In this document: one piece after another, positions 52,328 to 59,701 of the stretch | Numbering within the stretch: position 1 is the stretch's first letter | How the letters are laid out: every line of letters starts with the position of its first letter | Source of the DNA: Allobosea sp. | Lineage (GTDB): Bacteria; Pseudomonadota; Alphaproteobacteria; Rhizobiales; Kaistiaceae | Direction of reading: 5' to 3' | NCBI GenBank assembly: GCA_017307955.1 | Contig: JAFKFV010000015.1 | Coordinates: 124,001 to 188,000 of the forward strand | DNA length: 64,000 nucleotides | Made by a program: the position numbers and the translations under genes | Notes under the pieces: model-generated | Told to the model about the DNA's origin: nothing | The model's input: only the letters and a program-made list of their open reading frames with translations | Databases searched by the model: none

Positions 52328-53251
52328 ATGTCCGGCCAATGCATCCTCCCCCTTCCGCGGAGCAGTCCCATCCCCTTCGACGCGCCCGTCCCGCCCTTCG
52401 AGGTGCTCGCCCCGGCCGAGCAGCGGATTCCGTTCGTCTTCGATTCGCCCCATAGCGGCCGGACCTATCCGGCCGACTTCCTCGCCGCCTCGCGGCTCGA
52501 CGAGCGCGCCATCCGCCGCTCGGAGGACACCTTCGTCGACGAGCTCTTCCTCTCGGTGGTGCCGCTCGGCGCGCCGCTGATGCGGGCCAATTTCCCGCGC
52601 GCCTGGCTCGACGTGAACCGCGAGCCCTACGAGCTCGATCCCGGCATGTTCGAGGGGGCGCTGCCGCCTTATGCCAATGTCCGCTCGATGCGCGTCGCCG
52701 GCGGGCTCGGAACGATCGCGCGCGTCGTCTCGGAGAATGTCGAGATCTATGACCGCCCGATGCCGGTCGATGCCGCGCTGGAGCGGATCGAGCATGTCTA
52801 CAAGCCCTATCACGACCGGCTCGCCGGTCTCATCGATGCGACGCGCCGCCGCTTCGGCTTCGCGGTGCTCGTCGACTGCCACTCGATGCCCTCCTCCGTG
52901 CGCAGCGCGCCGGGGCGGATGCGGGCCGACTTCGTGCTCGGCGACCGCTATGGCGCGAGCTGCGCGCCCGAGATCGCCGATGTCGCTGCCACGATCCTGT
53001 CAGGTCTCGGCTATACGGTGTCGCGCAACAAGCCCTATGCCGGCGGGCATATCACCGAGCATTACGGCCGCCCGGCGGAGGGCATCCACGCGCTGCAGAT
53101 CGAGATCAACCGGGCGCTCTACATGAACGAGCGCAGCCTGCAGCCGAATGCCGGCTTCGCGCAGGTGGTGGCCGACCTCGCGATCTTCGCGCGCGAGCTC
53201 TCGGAAATGCCGGACGGGGGATTGTGGCCGATGCCGCTCGCCGCCGAGTGA
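52328..53251 (+). CDS. N-formylglutamate amidohydrolase
   Basis: A 307-residue member of the FGase family. It shows FVFDSPHSGRTYPADF, LDVNREPYELDP, VLVDCHSMPSSVR and LQIEINRALYMNE, the conserved metal- and substrate-binding blocks. It would hydrolyse N-formyl-L-glutamate to formate and glutamate or act on a related N-acyl amino acid; no other hut genes are near. The ATG at 52328 gives a typical length, though no good ribosome site is visible; the frame extends further upstream without family similarity. It is divergent from cpdR. Confidence 0.85.
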   Translation: MSGQCILPLPRSSPIPFDAPVPPFEVLAPAEQRIPFVFDSPHSGRTYPADFLAASRLDERAIRRSEDTFVDELFLSVVPLGAPLMRANFPRAWLDVNREPYELDPGMFEGALPPYANVRSMRVAGGLGTIARVVSENVEIYDRPMPVDAALERIEHVYKPYHDRLAGLIDATRRRFGFAVLVDCHSMPSSVRSAPGRMRADFVLGDRYGASCAPEIADVAATILSGLGYTVSRNKPYAGGHITEHYGRPAEGIHALQIEINRALYMNERSLQPNAGFAQVVADLAIFARELSEMPDGGLWPMPLAAE

Positions 53252-53271
53252 GGGCGCGGGCAATGAGGCGC

Positions 53272-53345
53272 AAGAAAAAGGGCCGCTCGCGAGGCGATGC
53301 GGCCCAAGTCTAGGGAGGAAACGCCCAAGGAGGGCAGCGGTAATT
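53272..53345 (-). ncRNA. suhB / MmgR (alpha-r8) small RNA
   Basis: Read on the - strand there is a hairpin GCCC-TCCTT-GGGC, an unpaired TTTCCTCCC stretch, and a terminator with stem GGGCCGC (53299-53305) / GCGGCCC (53280-53286) followed by TTTTTCTT. This matches my memory of the suhB motif (MmgR of Sinorhizobium), which lies beside an inositol-monophosphatase-family gene, as here. The 5' end is approximate. TTGCAC near 53389-53394 might be a -35, with no clear -10. Confidence 0.7.
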
Positions 53346-53582
53346 CGACGCCAATCGAGCTACCGCATTGCAATAAAATGCCCGTGCAGTGCAAAAAGAT
53401 CAAGAGCCAAAATCGGGGATTTCTGCGCACCCCGGCAAAAATCCCGTCACGGCGTCCGGCCCGAAGCCGGCTGGAGCCGATCTCTGCCGGATACCCGTTA
53501 TGAATCAGCGGCTTGCATTGCGCGATCCTGCGACGCCGCGCCGCACCGCCAAGAGGGCCGCGCGCCCTGGAGAACCGCTCCG

Positions 53583-54362
53583 ATGAGCCTTTCGGCCCTC
53601 CTCCCCTTCCTCGATCGGCTGGCCGATGCTGCCGGCGAATCAATCATGCCGCATTTCCGGGCAGCCGGTCGCGTCGACAACAAGGCTGCCACCGGATTCG
53701 ACCCCGTGACGGCGGGCGACCGCGCCGCCGAGGCGGCGATGCGGGCGCTGATCAACGCCACGCATCCCGAGCATGGCATCATGGGCGAGGAATATGGCAA
53801 CGAGCGGCTGGACGCTGAGAAGGTCTGGGTGCTCGATCCGATCGACGGAACACGCGCCTTCATTTCCGGCCTGCCTGTCTGGGGGACGCTGATCGGACTG
53901 CTCGACGGCGGCAGGCCGGCGCTCGGCATGATGGCGCAGCCCTTCACAGGCGAGCGCTTCTCGGGCGATGGCCGCAGCGCGCGCTATAGCGGCCCGGGCG
54001 GTCCACGCCCGCTCGCGACGCGGCCCTGCGCCGCGCTCGCCGATGCCGTGATCTCGACGACGACGCCAGCGCTCTTCAAGGGCGCCGAGCGCGAGGCCTA
54101 TCTCCGCGTCGAGGAGCAGGTGCGCCTCGTCCGCTACGGCTATGACTGCTATGCCTATTGCATGGTCGCGGCCGGCTTCATGGACGCGGTCATCGAGACC
54201 GGCCTGCAGGCCTATGACATCGTCGCGCTGATCCCGGTGATCGAAGGCGCCGGCGGCCGCGTCACGAACTGGGAAGGCGGATCGGCCGCCGGCGGCGGCC
54301 GTGTCGTCGCGTCAGGGGACGCAAGGCTGCACGAGCGCATCCTGGACGCGCTCGCCGGCTGA
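53583..54362 (+). CDS. hisN: Histidinol-phosphatase, inositol monophosphatase family
   Basis: A 259-residue metal-dependent phosphatase. The metal sites are EEYGNE and VWVLDPIDGTRAFISGLPVWGTLIGLL, and the C-terminal AYDIVALIPVIEGAGGRVTNWEGG holds the last Asp. The DPIDGTxxFIxGxPxxGTLI pattern is that of HisN, which dephosphorylates histidinol phosphate in histidine biosynthesis; a general inositol or nucleotide phosphatase is the alternative. ATG 53583 is the family start. The suhB-type sRNA lies in its upstream gap on the opposite strand. Confidence 0.85.
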   Translation: MSLSALLPFLDRLADAAGESIMPHFRAAGRVDNKAATGFDPVTAGDRAAEAAMRALINATHPEHGIMGEEYGNERLDAEKVWVLDPIDGTRAFISGLPVWGTLIGLLDGGRPALGMMAQPFTGERFSGDGRSARYSGPGGPRPLATRPCAALADAVISTTTPALFKGAEREAYLRVEEQVRLVRYGYDCYAYCMVAAGFMDAVIETGLQAYDIVALIPVIEGAGGRVTNWEGGSAAGGGRVVASGDARLHERILDALAG

Positions 54363-54375
54363 TCCATGGGGTGAA

Positions 54376-54396
54376 GATCTCCGCGGTGCGGAGATC
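54376..54396. other. Hairpin between hisN and the first FecR-like gene
   Basis: GATCTCCGC (54376-54384) pairs with GCGGAGATC (54388-54396), followed on the + strand by CTCTTT. A near copy lies at 55147-55171 behind the second paralogue, so it was duplicated with the gene. Confidence 0.5.
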
Positions 54397-54413
54397 CTCT
54401 TTGAGACTATGCC

Positions 54414-54833
54414 TTACGGGCTGATCTGAAGCGGCGGCGCGTCGTTGTCGTTGGGTAGAAAAGGCACGACAATGGCGGCAGCGATGACACCACTGGTGAT
54501 CAATTGCGGAGGACCAAGTTGGAAACCACCACCACCGCCGCCGAACTGCGCGGCGACCTGGGTCGTCTGCTTGCAGGCATCCGACTTGACCACCGTGGTG
54601 ATCGAGTTGGCAGCCAGGGTCTTCTGGCAGCCGTCGGCATAGGCGAGAACCGCCTTGCCGCCGCGCGTTACCATCACGCGGCTGCCGACCGAAAGGTCGG
54701 AGGCCGCACTCACTTTCTGGAAGCCCTTGCCGCTGTCGACCAGGACGGACCCCGAGACATCGGAAAGCGTCGCCGCCGACGCCGCCGAAGCAAAGGCGAC
54801 CATCGCGACCGAGCTCATTACGAGACGGATCAT
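54414..54833 (-). CDS. Secreted FecR-like small protein, copy 1
   Basis: A 139-residue exported protein. The first ~22 residues (MIRLVMSSVAMVAFASAASA) are a Sec signal peptide. Residues ~23-85 (LSDVSGSVLVDSGKGFQKVSAASDLSVGSRVMVTRGGKAVLAYADGC) have the short beta-repeat pattern of FecR domains, with Cys residues likely disulphide-bonded. It ends with a Gly-rich hydrophobic segment (LITSGVIAAAIVVPFLP). The ATG is preceded by GGGGA. A close paralogue lies 354 bp away in the same direction; they are a tandem duplication. Function is unknown. Confidence 0.75.
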   Translation of the reverse strand: MIRLVMSSVAMVAFASAASAATLSDVSGSVLVDSGKGFQKVSAASDLSVGSRVMVTRGGKAVLAYADGCQKTLAANSITTVVKSDACKQTTQVAAQFGGGGGGFQLGPPQLITSGVIAAAIVVPFLPNDNDAPPLQISP

Positions 54834-54925
54834 AAGTTTCCCCAACAATAACGGCCGCCTTCTCGCGACGCCCGTTCCCCGGATACGCGGCCGACCGTAG
54901 TCTATTGCGCTGCACTATCCAAGTC

Positions 54926-54950
54926 TTTGAGGGAGCGATAATCCCTCAAA
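54926..54950. promoter_or_regulatory. Inverted repeat upstream of FecR-like copy 1
   Basis: TTTGAGGGA (54926-54934) and TCCCTCAAA (54942-54950) form a perfect 9-bp dyad with a 7-bp spacer, 93 bp before the start codon. It could be an operator or an RNA hairpin; no T-run follows. Confidence 0.4.
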
Positions 54951-55146
54951 AGCTCTCATGAGCCGTCATCTGGGGGCGATGTCGGCCTGCTCGATGGATA
55001 CCCTGCAGCCGGGGAACGCCGGGGCGCGAGCAGCGGCAGCTCGATCGGATCGGCGGGCGGAGCGGCCTGTTGCCAACCGTTGGCCGGCGATCACGGCGCG
55101 AGAGCGCAGCGGGAGAGCGCCCGTAGTCCGACCCTTCACGAGCGAT

Positions 55147-55176
55147 GGATCTCCGCTCGGCGCGGAGATCCTTTTT
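55147..55176 (+). terminator. Hairpin with T-run behind FecR-like copy 2 (+ strand orientation)
   Basis: GGATCTCCGC (55147-55156) pairs with GCGGAGATCC (55162-55171), followed by TTTTT on the + strand. The gene it follows is on the - strand, where no T-run follows, so it may serve as a barrier or a 3'-end hairpin. Confidence 0.5.
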
Positions 55177-55187
55177 GCGATCGTGCC

Positions 55188-55610
55188 TTACTGGCTGATC
55201 GGAAGGGGAGGCGTATTGTTGTCGTCCTGCGACGCGCCGACGATGATCGCCGTCGTCGCACCGATGACCACGCCGCCGCCGATGACCGCGGCCGGTCCCA
55301 GACCAAAGCCCGTGCCTCCGGCCTGAGCCGCAACCTGGCTCGACTGCTCGCAGGCGCCCGACTTGACCACCGTGGTGATCGAGTTGGCGGCCAGCGTCTT
55401 CTGGCAGCCGTCGGCATAGGCGAGAACAGCCTTGCCGCCACGGGTCACCATCACGCGGCTGCCGACGGGGACGTCGGAAGCCGCGCTCACCTTCTTGAAG
55501 CCCTTGCCGCTGTCTACCAGGACGGATCCCGAGACATCGGAGAGCGTTGCCGCGGATGCCGCCGACGCCAAGGCGAAGACAGCGACCGCGCTCGTTACGA
55601 GACGGATCAT
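55188..55610 (-). CDS. Secreted FecR-like small protein, copy 2
   Basis: A 140-residue paralogue of the preceding protein, nearly identical over residues ~20-85 (SDVSGSVLVDSGKGFKKVSAASDVPVGSR; SITTVVKS). The signal peptide is MIRLVTSAVAVFALASAASA. The C-terminal part has diverged to a Gly/Ala-rich membrane-like stretch (AAVIGGGVVIGATTAIIVGA), ending DDNNTPPLPISQ against DNDAPPLQISP in copy 1. ATG 55610 has GGAGAAACC upstream. The duplication includes the 3' hairpin and an upstream TATTGCG element. Possibly an envelope structural protein. Confidence 0.75.
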   Translation of the reverse strand: MIRLVTSAVAVFALASAASAATLSDVSGSVLVDSGKGFKKVSAASDVPVGSRVMVTRGGKAVLAYADGCQKTLAANSITTVVKSGACEQSSQVAAQAGGTGFGLGPAAVIGGGVVIGATTAIIVGASQDDNNTPPLPISQ

Positions 55611-55842
55611 GGTTTCTCCAATGAGTCCGGCCGGCACTCCTGCCGCCCGTAACACCCCTCAGCCCATGGTCATCGTACTATATTGCGGCGCATATTCAAT
55701 GACGCGGCGCAGCATAAATCGATAAAACTGAGCAAGCTCAAGGAGAAGAGTCGAGGAAATATACAAACCTTATCGATCATAGGCCATATGACCGACGCAA
55801 AAAGGATGAAAGATCAGCCGGATGGAGGATCGCGCCGGCCGC

Positions 55843-56781
55843 TCAGGCGCCGGGGATGAAGGCGTCGAAGGCGGCCCAGAAGGCGGAGCGGACCGCGTCG
55901 CGTTCCATCAGGATCTCGTGCCGCGCGCCCGGGATGACGACCTGGCGGCCGAGCCGGATTCGGCGGATCAGCCGCTCGGTCGCGACCGGCTTCACGACCC
56001 GGTCGGCGCCGGCGCTGACGGCGAGAACGGGGGTCGCGATCGCGGCGGCGAAGGCATGCCGTGACGTCTCGCGCATGGCCGCGCAGGCCGCATGCAGCCA
56101 GCCGATGGTCGGCGGACCCAGCGCGAGATCGGGCCGCTCGCGCACGATGGCCAGCATGCGCGAGAAGCGGCGGGCGTCGCCGGTGAGCGGATTGCCCTCG
56201 AAGCTGCGCTCCTCGACCCGCACCAGCGAGGCGCCGGGCGGGTAGAAATCGCCGAGGCCGGCCGCGGTGAGCAGACCCGAGAGACCATCGACGAACCAGC
56301 CCGGCGGATTCATCGAGCCGAGGCCGATGAGCGGCGCGGTGAGGACGACCCGGGCGAAGGCGGAGTCCGGGCCGCGCAGGGCGCGCAAGAGGATCAGCGC
56401 CCCGGTCGAATGGGCGAGCGCGAAGCGCGGCTCCGGCGTTTCGGCGAGAAGCAGCGAGGACGTGAAGGCGTCGAGGTCGCGGTCGTAATCGGCGAAGTCG
56501 TCGACATGGCCCTTGAGCGGATTGCGCAGGCCGCGATCGGAGCCGCCCTGCCCGCGCCAGTCGAGCGCCGCGACGACGAAGCCGCGCGCCGCGAGTTCAC
56601 CGATGACCTCGTAATATTTCTCGATCGTCTCGGCGCGGCCCTGCAGCAGCGCCACGGTGCCGCGCACGGCGCCGGCGGGGCGCACCAGCCCGGCCCGCAG
56701 GGCGACGCAGTCAGCGGTCGTGACGGTGCGCGCCTCGAGGCCGTCCGGCATCGGATTGTCGGGCAGGGAAATGAAGCGCAT
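55843..56781 (-). CDS. Alpha/beta-hydrolase, lysophospholipase-like (PldB family)
   Basis: A 312-residue serine hydrolase. The core is GTVALLQGRAETIEKYYEVIGELAARGFVV, DWRGQGGSDR, the nucleophile Ser in LAHSTGALI, the Asp in VLAVSAGADRVVKP and the His in PGARHEIL. This matches the monoacylglycerol lipase/lysophospholipase L2 group (hydrolase_4). It would release fatty acid from lysophospholipids or monoglycerides at the inner membrane. ATG 56781 is chosen by family length; no strong ribosome site is seen, and the frame is open to 56862. Confidence 0.83.
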   Translation of the reverse strand: MRFISLPDNPMPDGLEARTVTTADCVALRAGLVRPAGAVRGTVALLQGRAETIEKYYEVIGELAARGFVVAALDWRGQGGSDRGLRNPLKGHVDDFADYDRDLDAFTSSLLLAETPEPRFALAHSTGALILLRALRGPDSAFARVVLTAPLIGLGSMNPPGWFVDGLSGLLTAAGLGDFYPPGASLVRVEERSFEGNPLTGDARRFSRMLAIVRERPDLALGPPTIGWLHAACAAMRETSRHAFAAAIATPVLAVSAGADRVVKPVATERLIRRIRLGRQVVIPGARHEILMERDAVRSAFWAAFDAFIPGA

Positions 56782-56908
56782 CGGCCGGTCCGCCTGCGTT
56801 CCTCGATCGGCCGAACTCGGCACCCTGGCCGGCGAGGATAGCGACGGGTCGCCGTGTCGCAAGGGAAAACGGCCGGTCGATCAACACAGGGGCCGGCGAA
56901 AGGGAAGA

Positions 56909-56937
56909 CCGGCGGCGTCTTGGGATGACGCCGCCGG
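56909..56937 (-). terminator. Possible terminator of the small exported protein gene
   Basis: An 11-bp perfect stem CCGGCGGCGTC / GACGCCGCCGG with a 7-nt loop lies 67 bp after the stop of the gene at 57004-57420. On the - strand it is followed by TCTTCCCTTTC, a broken T-rich tract. Confidence 0.45.
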
Positions 56938-57003
56938 CCACGGTCCACCGGCCGCGGGCGGGCGGATAGCGGCCGGGGGAGCCGTTTCTGAGCCTTGGCT
57001 GGG

Positions 57004-57420
57004 CTATCGGCCCCAGCCGGGGCCGTAGCCGCCGCCGCGCCAGCCATCGGCCGGGCGCTGGCGGATGACGTCGCCCGAGCGGGCGTCGACGACGAGGATG
57101 AGATCGCGGCCGCGGGCGCTGGCCCTGACGATGGTCACGTCGCGCTTCTCGTCGAGGATGCGGACATGGCGGTAGCCCTGCCAGTTGAGGGCGCGGGCGA
57201 GGCGCCAGGGCGGCATGCGCCAGGAGCGGACGGGCGGGGCGACCTCGTAGCCGCCGCGATCGTCGTAGCCCGGGCCGCGGCCATTGTCCCAGCGCGGGCC
57301 GCCGGTCTCCTGATAGCCGAACTGCGAGCCGCCGACCGGGCGATAGTCATAGCTGTCGGCGAACGCGGGCAGGGTAAGGGCCCCGACGAGGAGAGACGAG
57401 GCAAGGAGGGTCTTGAGCAT
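57004..57420 (-). CDS. Small exported protein (RcnB/PepSY-like)
   Basis: A 138-residue protein with a signal peptide MLKTLLASSLLVGALTLPAFA. The middle is rich in Gly, Tyr, Asp and Arg (YDYRPVGGSQFGYQETGGPRW), and the C-terminal domain YRHVRILDEKRDVTIVRASARG followed by LILVVDARSGDVIRQR resembles the PepSY-like fold seen in small periplasmic proteins of this group. ATG 57420 is preceded by GGAG. Function is unknown; a periplasmic or envelope role is inferred from the signal. Confidence 0.72.
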   Translation of the reverse strand: MLKTLLASSLLVGALTLPAFADSYDYRPVGGSQFGYQETGGPRWDNGRGPGYDDRGGYEVAPPVRSWRMPPWRLARALNWQGYRHVRILDEKRDVTIVRASARGRDLILVVDARSGDVIRQRPADGWRGGGYGPGWGR

Positions 57421-57546
57421 GACCGGGATCTCCAGAAGCGGACCCGGCGGGCTGGATCGCCGCCGGAATGACGCCACCCTAGGAGGGGCCGGCTGAACCC
57501 CGTCCGAAGGCGGTGTTCATCCCCCGTTCAGCCTTCTCCACCCCCT

Positions 57547-57574
57547 CTTGAAGGCCGGAAAGCCCTCACCATAT
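57547..57574 (+). promoter_or_regulatory. RpoH (heat-shock) promoter of the hsp20 gene
   Basis: CTTGAAG (57547-57553) and CCATAT (57569-57574), 16 bp between CTTGAA and CCATAT, match the alphaproteobacterial RpoH promoter. The start would lie near 57580, giving a 110-nt leader. Confidence 0.7.
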
Positions 57575-57579
57575 CGAGC

Positions 57580-57690
57580 ATGCGGGCGCCAAACGGGCCC
57601 GCCGGCCACCCAAGCGCGATCCGGGCCTCGAAGGGCGGATCGGCGCGAAGGCGAGCCGAACCATCCTGTCGCTCTCAAGGAGGACTTGTC
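57580..57690 (+). promoter_or_regulatory. ROSE-like RNA thermometer in the hsp20 leader
   Basis: The leader is ~110 nt, the usual ROSE length, and folds into GC-rich hairpins (for example GCGATCCG with CGGATCGG). Just before the ribosome site lies TCGCT (57669-57673), fitting the ROSE motif UYGCU, which can mask AGGA of AGGAGGA (57678-57684) across a 4-nt loop. No folding calculation was done. Confidence 0.45.
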
Positions 57691-58164
57691 ATGCGCACGT
57701 TCGATCTCACCCCCCTCTATCGTTCCACCGTCGGTTTCGACCGTCTCTTCTCGCTGCTCGACCAGGCCGCCGGCGTCGACAGCGCGCCCGCCTATCCGCC
57801 CTACAATATCGAGCGGACCGGCGAGAACGCCTATCGCATCACGCTCGCCGTGGCCGGCTTCGGCCAGAGCGAACTCTCGATCGAGTCGCGCCAGAACGCG
57901 CTCGTCGTGAAGGGCGAGAAGAAGGCCGAGGAGAGCCGTGACGGCGAGGTGCTCTATCGCGGCATTGCCGGCCGCAGCTTCGAGCGCCGCTTCCAGCTCG
58001 CCGACCATGTGGAAGTAAAGGGCGCGAGCCTCGAGAACGGCCTGCTCCATATCGATCTCGTCCGCGAGATTCCGGAGGCGATGAAGCCCCGGCAGATCGC
58101 CATCGTCGGCGCCAATGCGAACGCCAAGACGATCGAGAGCACGGTCGAGCAGCAGGCCGCCTGA
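57691..58164 (+). CDS. Small heat-shock protein, Hsp20 family (IbpA/HspH-like)
   Basis: A 157-residue chaperone. The alpha-crystallin domain spans ~residues 35-135 (YPPYNIERTGENAYRITLAVAGF; LVVKGEKK; IAGRSFERRFQLADHVEVKGASLENGLLHIDL) and is preceded by RSTVGFDRLFSLLD. The C-terminal anchoring motif is less clear (PRQIAIVG, i.e. an IAI-type I-x-I). It holds unfolding proteins in the cytoplasm. ATG 57691 follows AGGAGGA. Heat control is expected from the RpoH promoter and the leader. A strong terminator follows. Confidence 0.92.
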   Translation: MRTFDLTPLYRSTVGFDRLFSLLDQAAGVDSAPAYPPYNIERTGENAYRITLAVAGFGQSELSIESRQNALVVKGEKKAEESRDGEVLYRGIAGRSFERRFQLADHVEVKGASLENGLLHIDLVREIPEAMKPRQIAIVGANANAKTIESTVEQQAA

Positions 58165-58200
58165 CCGGCCTGGCCGATCCTCGAGCCTCACGGTGACCGG

Positions 58201-58230
58201 ACGCCCCGCCCAGCGCGGGGCGTCTTTTTT
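58201..58230 (+). terminator. Rho-independent terminator of hsp20
   Basis: ACGCCCCGC (58201-58209) pairs with GCGGGGCGT (58215-58223) over a 5-nt loop, then CTTTTTT. It also separates the convergent aldolase gene. Confidence 0.92.
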
Positions 58231-58236
58231 GTGTCG

Positions 58237-59286
58237 TCAGTCGAGAAGGCCGAGGAACTGCTCGATCTCGGCATCCTCGGTGCGGAACGAGGTGACGAGG
58301 CGCACGAGGACTTCGTCCTCGCCCGGCTCCGCGACCCCGAGGGCGGCGGCCGGCCAATCGTAATAGCGCGCGCCCGCCGATTGCAGGCGGCGATGCGTTT
58401 CGCCGGCGAGCGTCGCGAACACCTCGTTGCCGGCCGGCGGGAGCGCCAGCCGCGCGGACCCGGAGCGCTCGATGCCATCGGCCAGCGCGCGCGCCGCCGC
58501 ATTGGCGTGGCGGGCGAGTTCCAGCCAGTGATCGTCGGCGAGCCAGGCGGCGAACTGCGCCGCCACGAAACGGCCCTTCGAGAAGACATGGCCGGCGCGC
58601 TTGCGCTGGAACTCGAAGCCCCTCGCCTTTTCAGGATCGAAGAACACCACCGCCTCGGCGGCGAAGCAGCCATTCTTGGTGGCGCCGAGCGACAGCATGT
58701 CGACGCCGGCCCGCCACGTGATGTCGGCGGGAGCGCAGCCGAGCCCGGCAACGGCATTGGCGAAGCGCGCGCCGTCCATATGGAGCGGCAGGCCGGCCTC
58801 ACGCGCGACCGCGGCGAGCGCCGCGATCTCGTCTGCCGCATAGGCGGTGCCGGCTTCGGTCAGCTGGCTGATCGAGACCGCCATGGGCTGGCCGTGGAAG
58901 ACGAATTCGGCCGGATAGCGGGCGATCGCCGCGCGGAGCGCCTCGGGCTTGAGCTTGCCGCCCGCGCCCTCGACGCCGGCGAGCCGTGCGCCGCCGGTGA
59001 GGAATTCCGGCGCGCCCGCCTCGTCGGCGGCGATATGCGCATGGCTGTGGCAGAAAACGACGCCGCCCGGCCGCGCGACATGGGCGAGCGCCAACGCATT
59101 CGCCGCCGTGCCGGTCGCGACGAAGAAGGCGGCAACATCGCGCTCGAAGAAGCGCGAGAGCGCCGCCGTCACCTCCTGCGTCAGCGGGTCGGCGCCATAG
59201 GCCGGCGCATGCCCGCCCGCCGCCACGAGAAGCGCCTCGGCCACGCGGCTCGAGGCACCGGTCCAGTTGTCGCTCGAAAAGATCAT
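58237..59286 (-). CDS. Low-specificity L-threonine aldolase
   Basis: A 349-residue PLP enzyme of fold type I. It begins MIFSSDNWTGASSRVAEALL; the cofactor Lys is Lys204 in SLGATKNGCFAAEAV and the Asp pairing with the ring nitrogen is in HMDGARFANA. FVATGTAANALAL and CHSHAHIAADEAGAP are typical of the aldolase/beta-eliminating lyase family. It splits L-threonine or allo-threonine to glycine and acetaldehyde. ATG 59286 is chosen by family start; the frame is open further upstream. It is divergent from gltB across 415 bp. Confidence 0.87.
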   Translation of the reverse strand: MIFSSDNWTGASSRVAEALLVAAGGHAPAYGADPLTQEVTAALSRFFERDVAAFFVATGTAANALALAHVARPGGVVFCHSHAHIAADEAGAPEFLTGGARLAGVEGAGGKLKPEALRAAIARYPAEFVFHGQPMAVSISQLTEAGTAYAADEIAALAAVAREAGLPLHMDGARFANAVAGLGCAPADITWRAGVDMLSLGATKNGCFAAEAVVFFDPEKARGFEFQRKRAGHVFSKGRFVAAQFAAWLADDHWLELARHANAAARALADGIERSGSARLALPPAGNEVFATLAGETHRRLQSAGARYYDWPAAALGVAEPGEDEVLVRLVTSFRTEDAEIEQFLGLLD

Positions 59287-59701
59287 GCCCGAGCTATCCG
59301 CCGCGAATCGCCCGGTGGCAAGCCTTGCCGTCGCAGAAATCGCCGCGGCGCAACAAAACTGCGTGCCGGCCCGCCGCATGCGACCGGAAAGTTCGATTGC
59401 CTCGCCGCCGCCGAAACAAACATAATGGAAGCCGTCCAGGGTGCTTGCGCGACCGGGCGATCTCTGGCATTTTGGCGCGCTTTTAATAGGACAGGATTAC
59501 TGTCCCATTTCGGGCGTGCGACAGGACGCGGCGTGGCGTCGCGCCTCTCGCCATGCAAGCTTCGGGAACGGAACTTGCTTCTGACGGACCGGGGCTCCGC
59601 CGCAGGCTGTGCGGTGCGGTTCCGGCGATGGGGGAATGACCGGCGGGCGGCCATGGCCGCGGCGCCGGCGGGTTCACGACATAAAGAGCGAGGGCATCAA
59701 G
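59287..59701. promoter_or_regulatory. Divergent control region between the aldolase gene and gltB
   Basis: A 415-bp region without a credible gene. GGACAG-N5-CTGTCC (59489-59505) is a perfect dyad and candidate operator. GGGAAC-GGAAC-TTGC (59564-59578) fits the sigma54 -24/-12 layout with two mismatches and is only a weak candidate promoter for gltB. Confidence 0.35.
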
